A stretch of 8,188 bases of DNA, taken from contig MHXC01000026.1 of the NCBI GenBank assembly GCA_001824325.1, forward strand, positions 1 through 8,188, given 5' to 3'. Positions 5,256 through 8,188 of the stretch are shown piece by piece. Numbering within the stretch: position 1 is the stretch's first letter; each line of letters starts with the position of its first letter. The notes beneath the pieces were generated by a model, which was not told the DNA's origin, did no database searches, and saw only the letters and a program-made list of their open reading frames with translations. The translations under genes and the position numbers were made by a program. This DNA is from Parcubacteria group bacterium RIFCSPHIGHO2_01_FULL_47_10b (GTDB lineage Bacteria > Patescibacteriota > Minisyncoccia > 2-01-FULL-47-10).

Positions 5256-7081
5256 AGCACGGCCCGAGCACTGGTTCGAACGCGCGCCATGTGCTCGATG
5301 AATTTTCGAATCTCGTCTGACGTCACCGGCCAATGGTCTTCCTGTGACTGTTCTGTAAGACGTTGCTGCGTTGCCTGCTCCGACAGAGTTCCCCCGAGCC
5401 ATTGTTTTATAGTATTCATAACAACCTGCTCAACGGCCGATCCGGCTTTTTCGAAATACGTTGTGAGCACATTCGACATCTGTGCCAAAAATTGCAAGTA
5501 CAATACCTCCTTCATCTGGTTAAAAAACTGCGTAATGCGAGCTGGGTCAGTATGAACTTCTTCGACAATCGCGCGTTGCGTCGCGATTTCGTCCACATCA
5601 CCCTCGAGATACAATTTTATCAGCTTTGTAACGTGTAATAATTGTGGCTCCGATAGCTCGCTCGCGAAATAGTGCAGCAACAGAGGCGAAACGCCAGCAA
5701 TTTCTGCGTGTGAGAGGCGGTGCTCGCGGTGGGGCGACGGCAATAGAAGTTGCGTCGTGGTTTGCGGGCTGAACACAGCCTTTACATCTTCGACTTTTGG
5801 TGCAGCTGGCTTTTCGGCAATCAGCACCTCAATCAAATGCGAATAACTGCGAGCACGCGGCCCGCTCAAGCCCACGCCCGCCTTGGCGACCGGCTCTTGC
5901 ATCGCCAAAAACAACGCATCAGCAGTAATTTTTTTCTCCATGCGTGCTATGAGCAGGGCGATGAGCGATTCAGTCTGGTCTTCGTTCAGCTGAAACGAAT
6001 ACTGCGGAAGCTGCTCGCGCAGCGTGTGGATAATAAAGCGGGCTTTCAGTTCCTGGCTATACGGCTTACTTAAAATTTGCGCCTCATGAAGCACTTCAGT
6101 CACTTTCGAGCTAAAGCTGCGGGCAGTGGCGAAATGCAACCCAACACCGCCTTCGCGGAATGAATCATCGAATGTTTTCACGAGCTCGGGCTCGGTGATT
6201 TCGTTCTTGATTCGTTTCAAAAGCACTTCCTCGATGCGTGCCAACTCTGATTCGCGAAGTGTCGTTAGGAGATAGTCCATCAAGAGGCGCGCCTTTAATT
6301 GGTCCTCCGGTAAATTCGGCATGCGTCCAAGCAATGACTGCAGCTCGCTCGCCATCCCAGGCCCGCGCTTCGGGATGATTCGCCGTTTATGTTCGACTAT
6401 TCGTGTTATCGCGCCGTCTTTCAGATAAAAAATGCGGTCGGCAAATTGCAGGTGGTCAGGTTCGTGCGTGACCAGCACAATAGTTTGATTGTCTTCTTTA
6501 TTGAGCTGGGTGAAAACCTCCATCACGTTAATGCGCGACTTACTATCGAGGTTTCCCACGGGCTCGTCGGCTAATAAAATGTGCGGCTTATTCACGAGGG
6601 CGCGCGCAATGGCAACGCGCTGTTGCTGACCGCCCGATAGCGATGTGGGGAACCGATCGGCCAGCTGCCCCACGCTGAACCGCTCGAGTAGTTTGAACGC
6701 TCGTTCGCGCCGTTCTTGTAAACTCGCACCACCGAAAATTTGCGGTAGCGCGACATTATCGACGATCGTCACCGATGGAATCAGATAATATGCCTGAAAC
6801 ACCATACCGACTTTTTCGCGGTGAAAGCGCTCGAGTTCATGATCGGACATGGACGAAATCTCGTCGCCATCAACGATGATCTGTCCGATGACGCGCCGCT
6901 CTAGTCCTGCCAACGCGTATAACAGCGTTGACTTGCCTGATCCGGAAGGCCCGAAAAAAATGACGTACTCGCCCTGGTAAATCTCAATATTGATATCTTT
7001 CAGCGCGTGGTACTCCGCAGGAGTGCCCTGATCATAGATTACGTTGAGATTTTTTGTTGCGATTATTGTTTTTCCTGGCAT
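5252..7081 (-). CDS. ABC ATPase (LolD/MacB-type) with about 370-residue helical-repeat C-terminal extension
   Basis: 609 residues, against roughly 220-250 for stand-alone LolD/MacB-type ATPases. Residues 1-235 are a complete nucleotide-binding domain: Walker A GPSGSGKST (44-52), Q-loop Gln96, signature LSGGQQQR (148-155), Walker B ILLADEP (168-174), D-loop GNLDS (176-180) and H-loop His206. All catalytic residues are present, so it should be active. Residues 240-609 are soluble and mostly helical by composition, with no second Walker motif and no membrane helix. They read as four degenerate repeats, at about 262-335, 345-424, 465-531 and 536-602. Start ATG 7081 lies 2 nt after the upstream stop, so translation is probably coupled; no Shine-Dalgarno site is seen. 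It partners the permease downstream. The extension may regulate the ATPase or bind a cytoplasmic partner; this is inferred. Confidence 0.93.
   Translation of the reverse strand: MPGKTIIATKNLNVIYDQGTPAEYHALKDINIEIYQGEYVIFFGPSGSGKSTLLYALAGLERRVIGQIIVDGDEISSMSDHELERFHREKVGMVFQAYYLIPSVTIVDNVALPQIFGGASLQERRERAFKLLERFSVGQLADRFPTSLSGGQQQRVAIARALVNKPHILLADEPVGNLDSKSRINVMEVFTQLNKEDNQTIVLVTHEPDHLQFADRIFYLKDGAITRIVEHKRRIIPKRGPGMASELQSLLGRMPNLPEDQLKARLLMDYLLTTLRESELARIEEVLLKRIKNEITEPELVKTFDDSFREGGVGLHFATARSFSSKVTEVLHEAQILSKPYSQELKARFIIHTLREQLPQYSFQLNEDQTESLIALLIARMEKKITADALFLAMQEPVAKAGVGLSGPRARSYSHLIEVLIAEKPAAPKVEDVKAVFSPQTTTQLLLPSPHREHRLSHAEIAGVSPLLLHYFASELSEPQLLHVTKLIKLYLEGDVDEIATQRAIVEEVHTDPARITQFFNQMKEVLYLQFLAQMSNVLTTYFEKAGSAVEQVVMNTIKQWLGGTLSEQATQQRLTEQSQEDHWPVTSDEIRKFIEHMARVRTSARAVL
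5276..6298 (-). repeat. Four degenerate helical repeats in the ATPase extension
   Basis: Repeats A (6077-6298) and B (5810-6049) align clearly: LKAR (262-265 / 345-348), RIKNEIT / RMEKKIT (290-296 / 380-386), GGVGL / AGVGL (311-315 / 401-405) and ARSFS / ARSYS (320-324 / 410-414), with a constant 90-residue offset over the last three motifs. Repeats C (5489-5689) and D (5276-5476) share the looser pattern LL-x-YF...L...IK..L.G...E.AT..R...E, ending in a conserved hydrophobic helix. A-B similarity is strong; inclusion of C and D is tentative. Confidence 0.6.
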
Positions 7082-7083
7082 AG

Positions 7084-8188
7084 TTAGTGGCGAAAGGCGA
7101 TATTACGACGTTCCTGCTCAAGCGTATGGCGACGAACTGTTGTTGCAACAAATAACAGCACGAGCGCGAGCGCAATAATCCCCAACCCAATCCACAGCCC
7201 AATAACATTCACTTGTATAGAACCAAGTTGTCCCGTGAATTGCGCTAATGGCTTCAGTTCGATATTAACATTCACTATTTCATCGATGACCTCGAACTCG
7301 GCTGTGCGGGCTGAAATATATCCCACCTTTTGCGCCTCAAGATAATAGCGACCCTTCGGCACGAAGAACGCAAACTCACCCGTTGCTTTGGTTGCTTGGG
7401 GATTGTCTTGGTTATATATGCTCGCCGGCCAGACAGTCCACTGTTGCGTTGAAACATCAAACACATACAGTGTTACTGTGGCATCTTGCAGTCGTTGTTC
7501 GCCTTGTGGCGTTAGCTCATACACATATCCATAGGGATCAATAAGCACGACCACTGTTTTGGTAAGGGTCGAGCCATCTGCGAACGTAGTGGTTACCTCC
7601 ATGGGATAGCGACCGCGCAACCCTGGCGCTGTTATCGAGGCACTATAGTGAAGCCCGCCGTCGAGTGAAGCGAGAAGATACGTCGTATTATTGAAAACAG
7701 CTACCACTGAAGCAACCGCAGCGCGAATTGACTCGGTATTAATAAGTAAATCAAATTGAGCATGCGCCGTAATTGCTAACTGCTGCTCGGTCTCAACGCG
7801 ATGAGCAGGGTCAATGAACTCTTGGTCGTCTGCACGAGTAATAGTCGCGTTCCGACGTTCTGGCTTAAGCAATAATGGCCCATTTACAAGCGCGACTAAA
7901 ACGCCGAGGTCGAGTTTGTCTGGGGTGATAAGCGATGTGCGTCCGGGTGCGACGGCAAGAGGCCCATCGCTTTGAACACCCGGTTTCTCCGATACGCGGG
8001 CATAGGCAATAACACCAGACGAAAACCGTCCCTCGCTGTCACGAATAAATAATGTGTAATAGTAGTCGGTATCGGTTTGTACGTTGTCATCCACGGTTGT
8101 TGCTGCAATACCCTCGAAAACGGGTTCGCCTGCGGCGGGCGTTGTTGGATACGACTCCGTTGACTTTCGGATTATAACTGCATCAAAT
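7084..8188 (-). CDS. Surface protein C-terminal part: Fn3 end, beta domain, carboxypeptidase-regulatory-like domain, membrane anchor (5' end outside window)
   Basis: 367 residues are visible and the frame is open to the window edge. GTG 8094 is only an internal codon: the 31 residues before it (starting FDAVIIRKS) complete an Fn3-like fold with the YYYTLFIRD strand after it. Numbering from the first visible codon: Fn3 end about 1-66; variable linker to about 110; a beta-rich unit at about 135-215 (YLLASLDGG, GRYPMEV, FADGS); a carboxypeptidase-regulatory-like domain at about 234-312 (DATVTLYVFD, NPQATKATGEFAFFVPKG); a membrane helix at about 327-350; and a short basic cytoplasmic tail (RRHTLEQERR). 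The protein is probably exported and C-terminally anchored. It sits 2 nt upstream of the ATPase, so it is likely made with the transporter and may be its extracytoplasmic partner. It has no Cys. I do not recognise a named orthologue. Confidence 0.87.
   Translation of the reverse strand, partial: FDAVIIRKSTESYPTTPAAGEPVFEGIAATTVDDNVQTDTDYYYTLFIRDSEGRFSSGVIAYARVSEKPGVQSDGPLAVAPGRTSLITPDKLDLGVLVALVNGPLLLKPERRNATITRADDQEFIDPAHRVETEQQLAITAHAQFDLLINTESIRAAVASVVAVFNNTTYLLASLDGGLHYSASITAPGLRGRYPMEVTTTFADGSTLTKTVVVLIDPYGYVYELTPQGEQRLQDATVTLYVFDVSTQQWTVWPASIYNQDNPQATKATGEFAFFVPKGRYYLEAQKVGYISARTAEFEVIDEIVNVNIELKPLAQFTGQLGSIQVNVIGLWIGLGIIALALVLLFVATTVRRHTLEQERRNIAFRH

Noticed and set aside
5208..5555. 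Plus-strand ORF of 115 residues, and the similar one at 4810-5208
   Set aside because: Both lie antisense to well-supported ATPase and permease genes, have low-complexity Arg/Ser/Cys-rich content and no recognisable domain; they are reading-frame shadows.
3990..7081. A macAB-type drug efflux operon
   Set aside because: The permease and ATPase are of that superfamily, but no periplasmic adaptor gene is present, and the ATPase extension and surface-protein neighbours do not fit.
8092..8094. GTG 8094 as the start of the upstream surface protein
   Set aside because: The frame stays open to the window edge, and the preceding 31 residues complete the Fn3 domain, so GTG is an internal Val codon.

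Overview
The window looks like accessory cell-surface and transport DNA from an uncultivated bacterium, most likely a Patescibacteria/CPR (Parcubacteria-type) lineage. This placement is inferred from style: compact minus-strand genes, large Fn3-type surface proteins with single membrane anchors, a LolD/MacB-like ABC pair with no MacA or TolC partner, and few Shine-Dalgarno sites. No marker gene proves it. The standard bacterial code fits (stops TAA and TAG, no in-frame TGA).

All five genes lie on the minus strand and read from high to low coordinates. (1) 7084-8188 is the 3' part of a surface-protein gene: an Fn3 end, beta-rich segments, a carboxypeptidase-regulatory-like domain and a C-terminal membrane helix. 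(2) After a 2-nt gap, 5252-7081 encodes an ABC ATPase with an ordinary LolD/MacB-type nucleotide-binding domain fused to an unusual C-terminal extension of about 370 residues, apparently built from four degenerate helical repeats. (3) 3990-5204 encodes a four-helix FtsX/MacB-type permease. (4) 3041-3910 encodes a small surface protein with a signal segment, Ig-like domains and a C-terminal membrane helix; it has a good candidate promoter whose start site falls on the ATG (possible leaderless mRNA). (5) 1-3030 is one uninterrupted reading frame of 1010 codons that leaves the window without a stop. It encodes a giant N-terminally anchored surface protein with three tandem phage tail-collar/fibre-tip-like modules followed by Fn3/Ig-like stalk domains.

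The most striking signal is in gene 5. Each of the three modules of about 109 residues carries two His-x-His motifs in register (residues 127/129, 158/160; 236/238, 268/270; 345/347, 377/379). In phage fibre tips such motifs come from three separate chains and bind metal on the trimer axis. Here all three copies sit in one chain, suggesting a single-chain pseudo-trimer. The coding DNA of these modules is also AT-rich compared with the rest of the gene.

Working model (inference): the ATPase and permease form a mechanotransmission or extrusion-type ABC machine. The flanking membrane-anchored surface proteins are its extracytoplasmic partners or clients, and the giant protein is an adhesin or receptor-binding stalk. 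I saw no tRNA, rRNA, CRISPR array, transposon or convincing intrinsic terminator. The only non-coding stretches are the short junctions (2 to 79 nt).
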